This document shows positions 1-12,672 of a stretch of 64,000 nt of DNA, piece after piece. The DNA lies in the NCBI GenBank assembly GCA_963920635.1, contig OY987298.1, positions 105,777,309 to 105,841,308 on the forward strand, given 5' to 3'. Numbering within the stretch: the stretch's first letter is position 1; each line of letters begins with the position of its first letter. A program made the position numbers and the translations under genes. The notes below the pieces were generated by a model that worked only from the letters and a program-made list of their open reading frames with translations, was not told the origin of the DNA and ran no database searches. Origin of the DNA: Pseudeuparius sepicola (taxonomy: Eukaryota > Arthropoda > Insecta > Coleoptera > Anthribidae).

Positions 1-300
1 AACATTATGAAGCATAGGATCAAACTCCGGAATATCGGCGTCCTTAACGGACATGCCAATTTTCGATCGGTGGTCATTTCGCAAAAGAGTCATTAGATCT
101 ATCAAACCTGGAGTCACAGGGGCACCGCTGTTTACGGAGGTCCGAGGCAACTCTGGGGTAGACGGACGTTGCTTAGCGTTGGTTCTCTTTCGTCTTGACC
201 GTCTATCATCACTAGACGAGGACGAAGTACTAGAAGAGCTACTAGAAGAACAACTAGAAGAGCGGCGACAGCACCGACGTCGCCGATTTCGTTTCCCCAT
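1..300 (-). CDS. retrotransposon gag-like protein, N-terminal part, runs off the left edge
   Basis: Reading the minus strand from the ATG at 298-300 gives 100 open codons to the window edge. The protein opens with MGKRNRRRR, then a long Ser-rich stretch (about residues 13-30), an Arg/Lys-rich patch, a Pro/Thr-rich linker, and ends in VKDADIPEFDPMLHN. A basic/Ser-rich head followed by an IPEFDP-type motif is what I recall from gag-like ORFs of insect LTR retrotransposons; that assignment is inference. The plus-strand reading over the same bases is a low-complexity shadow. No LTR or primer-binding site was identified in 301-650. The rest of the protein lies outside the window. Confidence 0.55.
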   Translation of the reverse strand, partial: MGKRNRRRRCCRRSSSCSSSSSSSTSSSSSDDRRSRRKRTNAKQRPSTPELPRTSVNSGAPVTPGLIDLMTLLRNDHRSKIGMSVKDADIPEFDPMLHNV

Positions 301-3300
301 TGTCAATGGCGCGACCGAGGGCGCAACGTAGATAACGTACTACACTCGCGTAACGCGACACGACGATCGGAAGTAGTAAGTTATCCCACTTCTGATGTAA
401 ACTTAGAGAAATTAAGAAAATACAAATGAAACGCTCGAGGTACTTAAAACAGATTGAATATATTGCTCGCTTGGAGAGTACAAGTAGAATGAATAATCAT
501 CACACTGTGTGCCCGAGGACCGAGCGCGGCGTCATGTAACGCCCGTAGTCAGCAAAAAGCCCAATACATTTCGACATCATCCACCAACCAAAACAATATG
601 CTCTTGTGCGAATTATGGCCTTCTGGTTAGCATCCAGAGCCGATGCTCACAGAAATGAGACTCTATGAATGGAGCTAATGCGGATGGCGATGAAAGGTGT
701 AAAAAAAAAGTAAACCTTGTAAGCCTCGATACATTTATTTTTAATGTAATAACCGTGCATTTTTTTTATGCGTGTAATAGCATAAAATTGCCTTTTAGTA
801 AGCTTAGTTTTCCAAGTATCGTTACACTTATTTTTATAAGTATGTTTTAAATGCACGAATGTTCGGTTCTATCACAAATGACTAACAAATCGTAATATGT
901 GAGGTTCTGGTCTAACGACAGCTGTAATAGTCATTTACGAAACGAGGCCAGAATGGAGTACTTTAATCGGCAAATATGCAGATAGAGCGCGACCCTGGGG
1001 CTGTTACTCTTTCGGGACACTGCATCGACTATTATTATTGCGTACTCAAATATTAAAGCGTTGACTTCACCCAACGATTAAAGGCTGCACTATAAAAATA
1101 TTCTTTAGGTTTTATGAGAGGAGCCCTACAGTTTTGGCTCTACTACATCTACTCGTATGAGAACAATAATAATACTACAAATTTAAATTTATTCGCTGTT
1201 TTTAATTAGTTTAAAAATAGGTGTTGTCATGGATAAAGTGTTTTGTGTAGGCACTTTTTGAATCATTGTAGGTCGAAAATATATATATTCTTTTTTAAAT
1301 CTGGATATCATAAATTGGTAGTATTTTTAACAACATAACGGGCGCATTATTCATTCTCAAACTGCGTATCTCAGAGGAACAACGTGGGAGTAAAATACAA
1401 ATGTCATGTTTGGAAACAAATACTTTTTTTTTCATTCGCATGGAAAGAATTCACGGAAATCTTTGTTTCGTGTAATCATAGTTGGCCATTATATATTATG
1501 AAAAGGGTTGAGTGTAACCCAAGAGTCCATTCGGAAATGATTAATGGCTTTAAACGTAAGTGGCCACGTGCCTAACTTTCAACAATGTTTACTCTTAGTT
1601 GGAAAATAATAATTGAAGTACTTTATCTAAGCTATTCAGCTCAGTGTTCAATAATAGCATACTATGATGGGATACTCAGCCTTTTATCTAAACCAAAATT
1701 ATAAAGAATATAATTATAAAGGAAATGTTAGGTACCTACCTTTATAATTTGAATATGGACTAAAATTCTTAAAACTAATAATACAGCATACAAATAGTTC
1801 GATAGAAAGTTTACTCTTCATGATATTTTGGAATTGTTTTAATAATATTATTTCCGAGATACGGAAACATACAAACAAAAATATTTTCTTGAAATCGGCA
1901 GTGAAGTGTCTCAAAATCGTCATTAAAAGCTCAGAAATGGGCACTGAACTAGCGATTTTTTCAATAAGTAGGTATAGGCTTTGACAAGATGTAAAGACCA
2001 AACGCCCAGACGCGGAGTGACCAAATATTCAAAACCCGGCCATTAAAGGCTCATTTAACTTTTCGTACACGTTGCGAAATTGTTATATGTTATCAATCTT
2101 TTTTTTATGGAGACTGCACAACAGTCAAGCAACGCCGCGCGCAGTCGGTTCATGGACGGGTGATCCCTTATGATTATTTGTTTTGCCTAATAAAACATTT
2201 TTTGTTCTCGGCCAGAGGCCTCGGCAAGTAAATTCCACATGTGTCATAAAAAGTTGAACTTCACTGCACCCAGAGAAATATCTATTAATCATTAATAAAA
2301 ATCTATTAATCCCAGCAAAATATCTGCTAGATCACCTATCTATGATTAATAAAAACACTTTGCTAAAAAGGGCTTATCTGCAATTAATAGACTACCTATT
2401 TGTACCAGGAAGGTTCATATTTGTGGTTAATAGGGTTTGTTTTGTTACAAATAGTTTCCCTATTTGCGGCAAGTAGAATATCTTAGCAAAGTTTACCTTT
2501 TCGTAATAAATATAAATTTTGCAATAGTAAATAGGTTCATTTATTTGTTTATTTGCCACAAATAGATATCTGATTGTGACAACAAAATGATCTTAGCAAG
2601 ATAGTTTTTGCTGGCATAGCAAGTTCGACTTTCTGCAGTAAACAGAAATCTTTTAACAACAAATAGATTTTTCTTAGCAAAATACTTTATTTGGTCCATT
2701 TTCCTCAGTGTGCCTTGGTAAATAAATAACTATTTTCTCATAAATTCGTAATTTATTGATTATAATAAACTCTTCTTGTACAAATGTACCACAAAACTCA
2801 TCTATATTACTCGTTATTATTGAGGACTAGAAAACACCTTGAAAAAACCTTGGATTACTTTTTCGGTTATTAAAATAAATTTCTCGGTCCATAAATTCAA
2901 ATTTAATTAGCTATTATTGTAATAAACAAAAAAAATATATCAAGCCGTCTCTGTTCTGTATGTTTATATAAACATCACGTATTGAAGGAGACCGTAAGAT
3001 GAGAATATAACCAAAGTCTAGAAGTATTTTCTAGACTTTGTAACTTCTAATGTTAAAAAAATGATTACTAAGCCTAAGCTTGAACTGTTCAGATACTCAA
3101 TAAAGTGCAGACATATTTTCTATAATATTGTCTGCAAATTAATTTAACTTGGCTCGCTTCCCTACTAACCAACAGCTATTGTGGTGTCAATCCATTCGTG
3201 CTTCTTCTTATTGCTTACACTTGCTACTTGCACTTACATTTCTATAAATAACAGTGGGGGCTCCTCTATAGGGGCTCTGGGACTAGAGCCCCCCCAGTAG

Positions 3301-3350
3301 AAAATGGAAAAAATAACGCTCGCAACTGATAATGCACAGTGGCAATTTAA
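301..3350. other. AT-rich non-coding stretch
   Basis: No convincing coding region is seen. The short open frames here have no recognisable domain and lie on both strands over the same bases. At 2260-2720 there is a run of loosely repeated motifs built from ATTAATA, AGCAAA and ATTTG. If the ORF at 1-300 is gag, its leader and any LTR would lie in roughly 301-900, but no terminal repeat is visible. Confidence 0.5.
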
Positions 3351-6157
3351 CTAGACACTCCGCAGGAATTCATGTTTGGAATCACGATATGTCCTGTATC
3401 GTGCTTGAAATGCATCTTCGTGGGGATAACGGCGAGGTCGGCGCGCCATTGCCTGCCTTCTATTTCTACTTTGATCGCTATTGACTACAAGGTTGTCAAC
3501 TATTCTAAATTCATACATGTGAATAAAGCCGATTCCGATACATTTGGCAGCGGTGCCCGGCTCTTGGTCTGTTACCCAAACAGCGCAGCACAGTAGGAAT
3601 GTAAAATCGTCGCTTGCGGTCTGTAACAAATTTCAGCGCGGATTTCGTGAGGAAGAGGGCATGCGGTGGCGCGAGAGAGGGAGTGATCGGCTGCTTCCCC
3701 CGGCCGGCTCATGTTAGTTTTAGTTCCGCGTACCGCATTCGGTCCAATCCGCCTTCGCATTTTCCCGCGCCGGAAATGTGGAATGTGGAATAAAGAAGTA
3801 AACAAAATGGAAAATATAGTGTAGAGGACATTTTGAAAGGTAACTTTTAAGCCTTTCATTGGCAGAAAAAGTTTTGACGAAAAAGTTATAGAACTTTATA
3901 TTTTGAAGATAAACAGACTAGACATATACATAAAAGTAAAATATTAATAAGTGTTAGCCTTAGACTAGGCACTTCAAAGCTTCAAAACACAAAGGTACTC
4001 GCCTTAACTTTAACCTTTAATTAATGTTTTTAGGGTGTTTAAGTACCTTTATATATTTTTAATAAACATTGAGAAGGGGTAAGTACCTACTTTGGCGTAG
4101 ATTTTTTCAGTAGGAATTACAGATTACTTATAACTTCTTAAAAATCGCGAGTAAAAACGGGAATTATTATTTTGTGCAATTTTTATCTTATTTATGCAAT
4201 AATACGTAATTAGGTACTACTAAAACAGAAAATAAAAAAGCCCATGCCGGAAGTAGGTACCCACCTATAGGTACTCACAGTAGGTAGGTAGGTACTCACC
4301 TATTTTTTTAAATTTAAAACGAATGTGTTCTTTTTTTCTTTTCAAAACATAGCCTCTCTGTGCATTAACCCAGGAGCCGCCACTAGTAAATAATAATAAT
4401 ATCCTTGCAACCGAGTTTATATTTAGAACAGATGTTTTTGAGTTCCCTACTAGTAGGTACCTAGTATCTTCTGTAGACGGCATAATTGACTGTCTGTTCA
4501 TAATAGGTTGTGCTCTCAGCGTTTTGGGCTGGGGGAGAGATTACTGGAGATATTTTGGAAATGAACAAATCTTGGACATATTGATGTGTCAAGTCATCAC
4601 AAGCTGCGGTTCGTCTCAATCTTGAATTACTGACATATTTGCTCTTCAATGGAAAGTTTTTCAGATTTCCCCAATTCTCTCTAAAAACAACAGTGGATAC
4701 CGCGTCATTTGCCCATATCTCGTATATACAGCGTGTTCCAGCGGAAACGTAACAGGCTCTGTAACGGCCAGGCAATTTTTTTCTTGGAAAAACACAAAAA
4801 TAGGTCAATTTTGTTTGGCAGGGGGACATCTTTTGGCATAAAATTGATAGATCTATCTGCAACCCCCTGGGCAGGGGTTGAACCCCTTCAAAAAATTTAA
4901 ATGGGAAGGGGGTTCATGTCGCACACCTTTGGGAACGTCTCTCAATTCTCTATATACCTGCATCAGATTTTCGAAAATCGATCGATTTTTCAAAAAGATA
5001 CACCGAGTAAAATGCAAAACATTCATTTTCAATTATTGCCTGCTACCTTGTCATTTTTTTATAAACTGTACGTTTCCGATGGAGAAGCTACGTAAATAAA
5101 CTGGTATTTCATGTATCCTTAATCATATTGAACGTCCTTGACGGACCTGGCTTATCCCAGAAAAGAGACGAAGCTCATATCGAAGCTTGTTGAGGGAAGC
5201 GAGGGTTTACTGTCGTCTGAAGAAGCGGCTTCTCCTGTAATGTTTGGTTTTCAATTTCTTCAGATGATGGCTCCAAAATTTCATCAATTTATTCTTCATC
5301 GTCGCTGTCTTCCAGTTGTTGGGAAATGTTACAGCAGGTACCTACCTACCGTTACAATACAATTTGTGTAAATTATAGAGCATTTGAGCGGCTATAGCTT
5401 CATGTCCTGGAAAACAGATGGCGCTTGTGGCTAACAATGTATTTTGCATTGTATTTTCTCTCCGGAAAGCGCACGGTGAACCAAAAAAGTGTCAGACGTC
5501 ACAACCGTGAGCAGTCCTTAATAATGTATCAGTCAACGATTTGAGTCTATCATTGTCAAAATTGCCCTCTTGTATTAGATACGTGCAAGTTTCCAGGGTT
5601 TATATTTGAAAAGTTTGTCGTGCGAATACTTTCCTTCGTATACCTATACATACAAACACATGCCCCATTTATTTCGTCCCTTCAAACGACCATTACAAAT
5701 GGTTTTGCGGTATAATACCAGCATTTATTGCTGTAAATAATTGTCTACAACCTGACTAGATGAGGCATGTAACTGAATAAAGTACGCAGCGTTAGCGTTC
5801 GGAAATGGACAGTTTTATAAAAATTGTATTGTGGGCTGGTAAATCGTAGCAAATTGTATCTAGTTTCATTTATTATTTAACTTTTTTGTCGTACAGTGAA
5901 CCGAAAATAAAATAATTTACAAAAACCTACTTATTTTTGTCGCTATATTCTATCTATCCAAACACCATGTTTTAAAAATTCCGGAAAACTTTCCAGGTAA
6001 CACCTTTTTAACTACTTAATTTCTGCACTACAAATAAACAATTACAAATTTCTAGCTTAGACTTGCTTTGATTTTCTTCTGCTCAAAAATTTTAAACGTA
6101 TATACATACAAAAATAAATTTTCCAAAAAACGGTACATATTTAGAAAGAAAGTCGAG
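3351..6157. other. non-coding stretch with a GC-rich patch at 3640-3780 and repeat fragments
   Basis: The 3640-3780 segment is GC-rich against its surroundings. At about 4727 the sequence TACAGCGTGTTCC resembles the ends of the small TACAGGGTG-type elements found elsewhere in this window. Many GGTAGGTACC-like short motifs are scattered through 4250-4460 and at 5340. No gene is supported. Confidence 0.45.
5385..5546. repeat. dispersed repeat, copy 1 of 3
   Basis: It contains a tract with GCTATAGCTTCATGTCCTGG and ATTTTGCATTGTATTTT, followed by ACCGTGAGCAGTCC and GTCAACGAT. The same blocks occur at 21,985-22,080 and 57,645-57,750. Here the first block is inverted relative to the second; in the other copies the two run on directly. 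Confidence 0.7.
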
Positions 6158-6556
6158 AATATTTTCTAAAATTTATTTGTGGCGTAAACAGATCCATTGA
6201 ATTTTAATTGGGTTTTTCGCCACCAAACTGGTTAAAAGAAAACTTTCTCAAGATGCCTGGAAAATTAATAAATTCTTAACAGTAAATGAACTAAACTTTG
6301 AACTTGTAACTCAAGAAATATCTTCAACAAATTTGTTTCCTGTCATTTCACTTTGACGTGACATGATCTTTGAGAACAGAGGAAGATATATTCTCCAAAA
6401 GCTCAGGAAACAAATTTGTTGAAGATATTTTTTGAGTTACAAGTTTAAAGTTTAGTTCATTTACTATTAAGAATTTATTAATTTTCCAGGCAACTTGAGA
6501 AAGTTCTCTTTTAACCAGTTTGGTGGCGAAAAACCCAATTAAAATTCAATGGATAA
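6158..6556. mobile_element. foldback MITE, copy 1
   Basis: Two arms of roughly 165 bases (about 6190-6350 and 6390-6555) are reverse complements, starting with ATCCATTGAATTTTAATTGG and ending with CCAATTAAAATTCAATGGAT. The loop is about 40 bases. A second copy lies at 33,163-33,515. There is no coding capacity. Confidence 0.8.
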
Positions 6557-8430
6557 AGTCGAGAATAGTTTTTCTGAGAATTGATTGGGAAATTTAGTGG
6601 AGGCAAAAATGATTACTTTCCCAATGGTGAATATTTTTTTTATTAAAAAATATGGTACTTGACAAATATGTTTGCCAACACACTTCCTTTAGGAAAAATA
6701 AAAAAAAACTTGAGAAAAAAAAAGAACTTCGACGCCCTGTATAACGAAACCCATTAGGATTTCGATACATGTTTATATGAAAAAAAAAAATCGTTTTCTA
6801 GAGATTCCTGAAGTTTTGCTTCTATACTATAATGTCTTTTATGGGATGGCTTTAGTGCCTTTAGCGATTGACGGTAAACACAGCGGATAATTTAATACAT
6901 ATATTGAAAATATAAATTACCTACCTATGCAATATAAAGTAAAAGTAAAAAGATAGAAGATTACAGCAAGTTGGTTGGATGCACACAAGTGGTCAAAATA
7001 TTGATATGGCACTGTTCGAAATAGGACAAAATCACGTAAAACAATTGGTACACAATATAGAACATGGTTTTGAGCTTGTTTCTCCATATCATCCGGTTCA
7101 ATTTATAACGTGATATATAATATAATGTAACTGATTATTTTCGTAGATATAGTCATAATTCAATTTAAAAAAAAGATATTTGACTCTCCGTATCTCTTAA
7201 ACAAACAGCATTTGTACAAGGCATATTGGCTTCAATGGTCATATTGTTTGGTCCCCCCTATCTCCGGTTTCGGGATTTCCCATTCTCAATATATCATCCT
7301 GTGGAATTCAGAATAATGAATGCTTTTCGGTCAGATCTATTAAATTTTTTAAAGATATTTTGAGTTAACGTTCAAAGTTTTGTTCTTTTAATGTTTTAGC
7401 AGTGGTTTTTCCTGGCAACTTAAAAAAGGTGTGCTTTCATCAGTCTGTTTCAGGTTTGCTCCTGTGGCCAAAAACAATACTAACAATTAAATGTAACGTT
7501 GATTTTTTTTTTCAGTGGCTCCAAAATCCGCTCAATTTAAGTAGGAATAACAAAGTTTTGGTCTGTGTCTGTGTGGCAAGTTCTATAATCTAAAACACCC
7601 TGTTCTGTACATTTTAACGAAAAATGCCTCTAAAGTTGTTACATCAGTTTTCAATGAACATGTCTGCACTGTTTTCTAACCTACTCAAAGATTTAAGTTT
7701 GGGTAGGTAGTAGGTATTCTACTTACAGTTTTATAATTTTTATGATTAATTTAGAGGCATTTTCCGTCGCATCTTTGTTGGCCTGAGGCGCCCAGGGCCC
7801 CATTTTCTTTTAATTTTCATTGTTTTCTCTGTAGAGCTTCCATCAGTCTCTAGAAATGTGCTAGAACTTTGATTTGCGCATCTGTCATTTGCCAGGAATA
7901 TTCTAAGTAGTCTCCAGGCTTCCATTTGAATATATAAGCCCTGGGAATTGAGCTTGCGGGAAGTTTGAGGTTGTAACGCGATTTTAGTGCGATTTTTGGA
8001 GCTGAGAGAATGTTCTTGGTCAGTGACAGTATCTGACAAGTTTATTTGTGATTTGTGAAGGCTAAACAATAAAGGTGATAACCAAGGCAACGAGTTTGGA
8101 CTGTGATTGTTGAAATACGGTACAATATTATGCAATGCAATCATGCAAGATGCCGGTCAACCATTAATTATTTGACTGACACAGCTGATGGAGATTGTTT
8201 TCTTCCCTAAGACGATGACCATTAATTTTTCACAAAGCGACATGGTGATTCACAATTGACTTCAGAGGGAGCAATGCTTCGCATACTTTTCTTTGGTTAT
8301 AAAACTTAAGATATAAGCATGGATTAAGGTTATTCAATGATATACTTAAGCTGCGGAATTTTATTTCAATAGAGAATTTACTTAAACAGGTCAGCTTGGC
8401 GTTTCTTAAGTACAAAACCTCGTACACAGC
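6557..8430. other. AT-rich non-coding stretch
   Basis: Homopolymer-rich sequence with short ORFs lacking any recognisable domain. The longest minus-strand frame (7746-8144) shows no motif I know. Confidence 0.4.
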
Positions 8431-8800
8431 AGTGTGCCCGCCTAGGAAAACATCCGCCCGCTAGGCGGCCCCATGCCCCATCAAAAATTGAAGCTGCGCC
8501 TTTTCCTCCCATGTAGGTCAGGAGTGCCTACTCCCGCCAGCAACTTCCCAAAGAAATGCAATTCCGCCCAAAATGGCTTGTAAATTGATCAAATCGAGGC
8601 GGCGGCGCGGGCCAGTGACGTCACGGGCACGGGGCCGAACCCCCGAGGAACCGTTTGAATTATAGATGGGCCGTTCGGGCGGCCGACCGGCGGCATGACG
8701 AATAACATTTAGCGCAGCGGCGGCCCACCTGAGTCAAATAGGATTGCCAGGAGTAATGCGCGTTTGGAGCGGGAGATAAAAATATCGTTCTGAAAGTTTG
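8431..8800. other. GC-rich island
   Basis: This stretch is much richer in G+C and CpG than its flanks, with GCGGCGGCGCGGG and a TGACGTCA CRE-like site near 8616. No ORF is supported. It could be a promoter/CpG island, a conserved non-coding element or a fragment of a GC-rich repeat; the sequence alone does not decide. Confidence 0.35.
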
Positions 8801-8872
8801 GGCGTCCTTAAAAGTAGCGATGGGCCCATATTAATGTACGAAACTGAAAGCCACCTATACAGGGTGGCTTAT

Positions 8873-10135
8873 ATAGAGGAAAGTACCCTAATATGAAACC
8901 ACATTACATTTTGTTCTGTATTTTGTCCTATAATATATTATAATTTTCACTGCAGTGTATGTAGGATTGACAAATATTAACAGTTGTTGCGTAAATGAGA
9001 ATCATGAAAAAAAAAGTCAAATCTTCAATTTTGTAAAATTGGGTGCCAAATATGAGACAGTCTCATATTAAGGTTTAACAAAAATACTACTTACCATAAA
9101 ATAATTTTTATTTAAAAAACATTAAATGAATATCAACTTAACACAGTATACAACTCTTTAATTATATAACACTTGACATTCTATTCAAATTATTAGTATT
9201 TTAAATTGGATGAAGCGAGTCTCCTTATATGAGATAACTCATATTAGGAACACGGAGGGGTCTCATATTACGCGTACAGACAGTGTGTGGTGCTTGCAAG
9301 CAGTGCGAACATGGGGAAAAATAAAGCTTGCAAGCGTTATATTTGGGTCGTCCACACTGCGCGTAGTGTTCGCAACTTTTATCGGGTAGGGTTTCACGTG
9401 TACCTATTCAGTTGGCCGAGAACTGCCGTCTCAGTTTAAAATAAAAATATTATATTGCCCAACGCCAAACTGCGCAAAACCATTATCTAGACTAGAGTCC
9501 GCCACTGGGCAGACCCTTTCGCGCTCAGAAATGCTTGCAAGCATCGCAAACGACGCAAACACCGCACACACGCCCAATCTGCCGTCCAAACTGCGCGCGC
9601 GAATCTCTTTGATGTACCGCTCTCGGAGCGAACGCCACACGCAAGATTCGTAGATGCTTGCAAGCTTATGCAAACAGTGAAAACAACCGTCCAGATTAGG
9701 CGTTTGCGATGTTTGCGGTGTTCGCGTTCGCAGATGCTTGCAAGCACCACACACTGTCTGGAATCTGATGTACATATCATAGAATTTTTTGCCATCGTTA
9801 ACAAATGTTATTATTAAATGCGTTACATAACTACTCCAATTATAAACTAACTTTTATTCAATACAACAAGCAACAAAAATATATTAAACACCTACCACGT
9901 TATTCAGAATTACACGGTTACCGAAGCTCTTTAAAAGTTTGTGCACGTACGGTATAAGTAAACAATGACGTTCTTAACTTAAAAATTTAGATGAGCTAGA
10001 CACTGCACTACATGTGTCGACTTACACCATTAGTGATGATTTGAGACATTGCCAGCTAGATGGAGACTCTTACTTTAGGAGTTAGTATGGGGTCTCATAT
10101 TGGGAACTGTCTCATATTAGGGTACTTTCCTCTAA
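8873..10135. mobile_element. non-autonomous DNA transposon with TIRs, about 1.26 kb
   Basis: The left end has TAGAGGAAAGTACCCTAATA and the right end its reverse complement (TATTAGGGTACTTTCCTCTA, ending near 10,134). Internal copies of the TCTCATATTA motif recur at 9058, 9236, 9260 and 10,092. The outer flanks (GCCACC...GGTGG and AGTGGCTCC) belong to another small repeat into which it appears to have inserted. There is no transposase. Confidence 0.7.
9276..9768. repeat. nested inverted repeat carrying five GCTTGCAAGC palindromes
   Basis: The ends are inverted copies of ACAGTGTGTGGTGCTTGCAA (left at about 9279, right to about 9763). Inside lie five copies of the perfect palindrome GCTTGCAAGC, at 9292-9301, 9326-9335, 9533-9542, 9656-9665 and 9736-9745. 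The short minus-strand ORFs across this block arise from the repeats and are not annotated as genes. Confidence 0.65.
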
Positions 10136-11160
10136 GTGGCTCCTACTAAAAATATCTCGGCTATTTTTTGACAGAAAAAATTGGTGACCCTTCCAGGGGA
10201 CCTTCTTTTGTCATGATGAAAATTGTTGTCTATGGCCTTCCACAAAAACTATGGCAAAATTCTAAATTTTCAAACTGCTGTAACTTTTTTATTTTTCGAA
10301 ATATGGCAAAAAGTTTGACATGGAAATTGTCTGCAAGAACCGACAGAATTTACATATGACATTAGTTTTGATGTGTGGATTTCCGAAAAATTTGGACTCT
10401 CTTGGGCTCGAAAATTAAATTATCTGTGAAAATTTTTAATTATGTGTACTTTGTAAAGCAAAATGTCCCATTCAATTTGAAGTGTATGTTCTGTATTTAC
10501 TTAAAAAAATTAAGAAAAAAACCTTGGTAATATTTGCGGTTGACATAAGAAAATAAATATTCAATGAGAGCGTTATGACGTTAGCAATAACATCAGAACC
10601 TGTAGACAGATTTATTTTGATAAACGCTTGACGCCCAGAACTAATCACAATCTAAGCGCTCCACTAAATTATTCCGAAAATGATGCGAGATTATTAGAAA
10701 TTGCCCCTTTTTGTCGAGCCGTAGCAAACTTATTTCGACTCTGGGCTCGGAGGCTGATGGAGTCGTTAGACCATCCCCGAGTCTTCAGGTGAGGTTCCGA
10801 TGCTTTCGGCCAATGACGTCAAAACCTACTGACGTCATTGCTTTCGGCGCCCCCAAACAAAAAAAAACATGCGATATCTAAGTGTGATTCTGGAGGAACT
10901 ATAACCGGGAATCACCGGGTGTATAGTTGGTTGATGGTTGACTTTCTGTAGTATGGATATATTTAGATAATCTTGCGGAGTCAAAATAAAGGGCATTTTA
11001 ACAATGGGGCACCACGTATATAGGTTTTGACGTCATTGGACGTTAGTAATGGCATCTCTATTGGAATTTTGCAAATAGGGTTACCTAAACAGAGGTGAGT
11101 TTACGCAACAGCTCCGCAAAATGTGCATTACTAAAAAATGAGAATACGTAGATCTAGGGA
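10136..11160. other. non-coding stretch with paired CRE-like sites
   Basis: No gene is seen. AATGACGTCA and TGACGTCATT are arranged head to head near 10,812-10,840, and another TGACGTCATTGG occurs near 11,029. Sequence at 10,140-10,250 matches, in inverted form, sequence at 13,680-13,800, so it is part of a repeat family. Confidence 0.4.
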
Positions 11161-11510
11161 TGGACAAATTTCACTTTTCCAGGGAAAGTGAAATTTCACT
11201 TTGAAATTTTCGCGAAAGTTTCGAAATTTATGAAATTTTCGCGAAACTTTCGGAATTTATGAAATTAAAAGAAATTTTCGCGAAATATTTGAAACTTTCA
11301 ATGTGATGTTGAAATTTATGAAATTTTAAGAAAGTTTCACGTGAAAGTTTCGCAATAATTTCCTATAGAAATTTTCGCGAAACTTTCGAAATTTATGAAA
11401 TTTAAAGAAATTTTCGCGAAATATTTGAAACTTTCAATGTGATGTTGAAATTTATGAAATTTAAAGAAAGTTTCACGCGAAAATTTCGCAATCATTTCCT
11501 ATAAACAGTC
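11160..11510. repeat. tandem GAAA/TTTC-rich repeat, about 136-bp period
   Basis: Two successive units are visible, for instance CAATGTGATGTTGAAATTTA at about 11,299 and again at about 11,435. They are filled with short palindromic motifs such as GAAATTTTCGCGAAA and GAAAGTTTC. A further degenerate block of the same motif lies at 11,950-12,140. Confidence 0.7.
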
Positions 11511-11930
11511 CCCATCCAAGCCCAAAAATTATGTATGTGTATGAAGTGGCATAGGTATAGAGTTTCCCAGATAGAGATAGTAGTAGTAGTAGTAGTATTT
11601 ATTAATCACAAAACATTCAGAGTGTATAGGTGACAAGTCAGATAAGACGTTACGTTACGCTCGATTTTCTCAGCATTTTTAGGCTAAGTTGATGGTTCAA
11701 AAACTAAACTTGTGTAGTTTTTCCCAAGAAACCGAATGCATAGTAAAGAAAAAACAATCGAGCAAAAAATATAAGTTTTGACCAAAAAACTATTTTTTTG
11801 AAAAAATCAAAATGGCGGATTACAGCGGTTTTTGTTATAAATCATTAGTGGAACAAAAATTATATGTTTATTTTGATATATCACTTCCCGTTTAACAGCC
11901 GGCGCGGGCGCATCCAAATTAAATGAAGGG
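11511..11930. other. non-coding, with AGT trinucleotide run
   Basis: A (GTA)n microsatellite of about six units lies at 11,578-11,596. Nothing else is recognised. Confidence 0.4.
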
Positions 11931-12161
11931 ATGGTCGCCTGCGGCATATGTTTTCGCAAAACTTTAATGAAATATACAGAAAGTTTCGCGTTTTTAAGGA
12001 AATTTCTGAGAAAGTTTCGCGAAATTTATGAAGTGAAACTTTCCCTTGAAACTTTCGAAAATTTCACTTCATGGGATAAGCGAAATATTTCACTTTTGAA
12101 AGTTTCAAATGTGAAAATTTCAAATGAAACTTTCAAACGGCACAACTCTACGTATATCTAA
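11931..12161. repeat. degenerate block of the GAAA/TTTC repeat
   Basis: It is built from the same GAAAGTTTCGCGAAA-type words as 11,160-11,510. The open frame across it is repeat-derived (recurrent K-F-S-E residues), so it is not called a gene. Confidence 0.5.
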
Positions 12162-12289
12162 TAACAGGTATGCAGTAGCTGAAATAGAATGTGGTGTTGT
12201 TTCTTGTTAATTGTATTGCAATACAAGGTAGGAAATTTTATTAGGTATTTCATATTTAGGATAATTGCTATGGCATTTCCTACCTGTTA

Positions 12290-12672
12290 AGGGTTAAGGG
12301 TGTTGCGTTAAACTGAAAATATTAAGTATTTTTAATTTATTTTCCTAACCAATAATATCTACGAGTTTCCCATTTTTTATTATGTAAAATAATAATTTTT
12401 CTTGCGGGTTTCTATGCTCTACTGGAAAACCAGTTTAATAAATTATTACACTCACTGATGCTCGGGGAGCTCGTTCTAGTGGTAATGCAAAAGCATATAA
12501 AATGGTGGTATTTCGGGGGAGTGGGGGGTTTGAACCCCCAAACCCCCCCTCAGATACGGCCCTGGTTAAGGGTGTTGCGTTAAACTGAAAATATTAAGTA
12601 TTTTTAATTTATTTTCATAACCAATAATATCTACGAGTTTCGCATTTTTTAATTATGTAAAATAATAATTCT
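12290..12672. repeat. direct duplication of about 108 bp flanking a 165-bp insert
   Basis: The block starting GGTTAAGGGTGTTGCGTTAA occurs at about 12,292-12,401 and again at about 12,564-12,671, with a few mismatches. The sequence between them ends in a G/C-rich segment containing GGGGGTTTGAACCCCC. This may be a small element flanked by a segmental duplication. Confidence 0.6.

Noticed and set aside
53..331. 92-codon plus-strand frame rich in Arg and Glu
   Set aside because: The minus strand over the same bases gives a coherent gag-like protein open to the window edge; the plus frame is its mirror.
11160..11510. Possible CRISPR-like or interferon-response-like array
   Set aside because: Units are adjacent and have no unique spacers, the organism is an animal, and the GAAA/TTTC words are explained by a tandem palindromic satellite.
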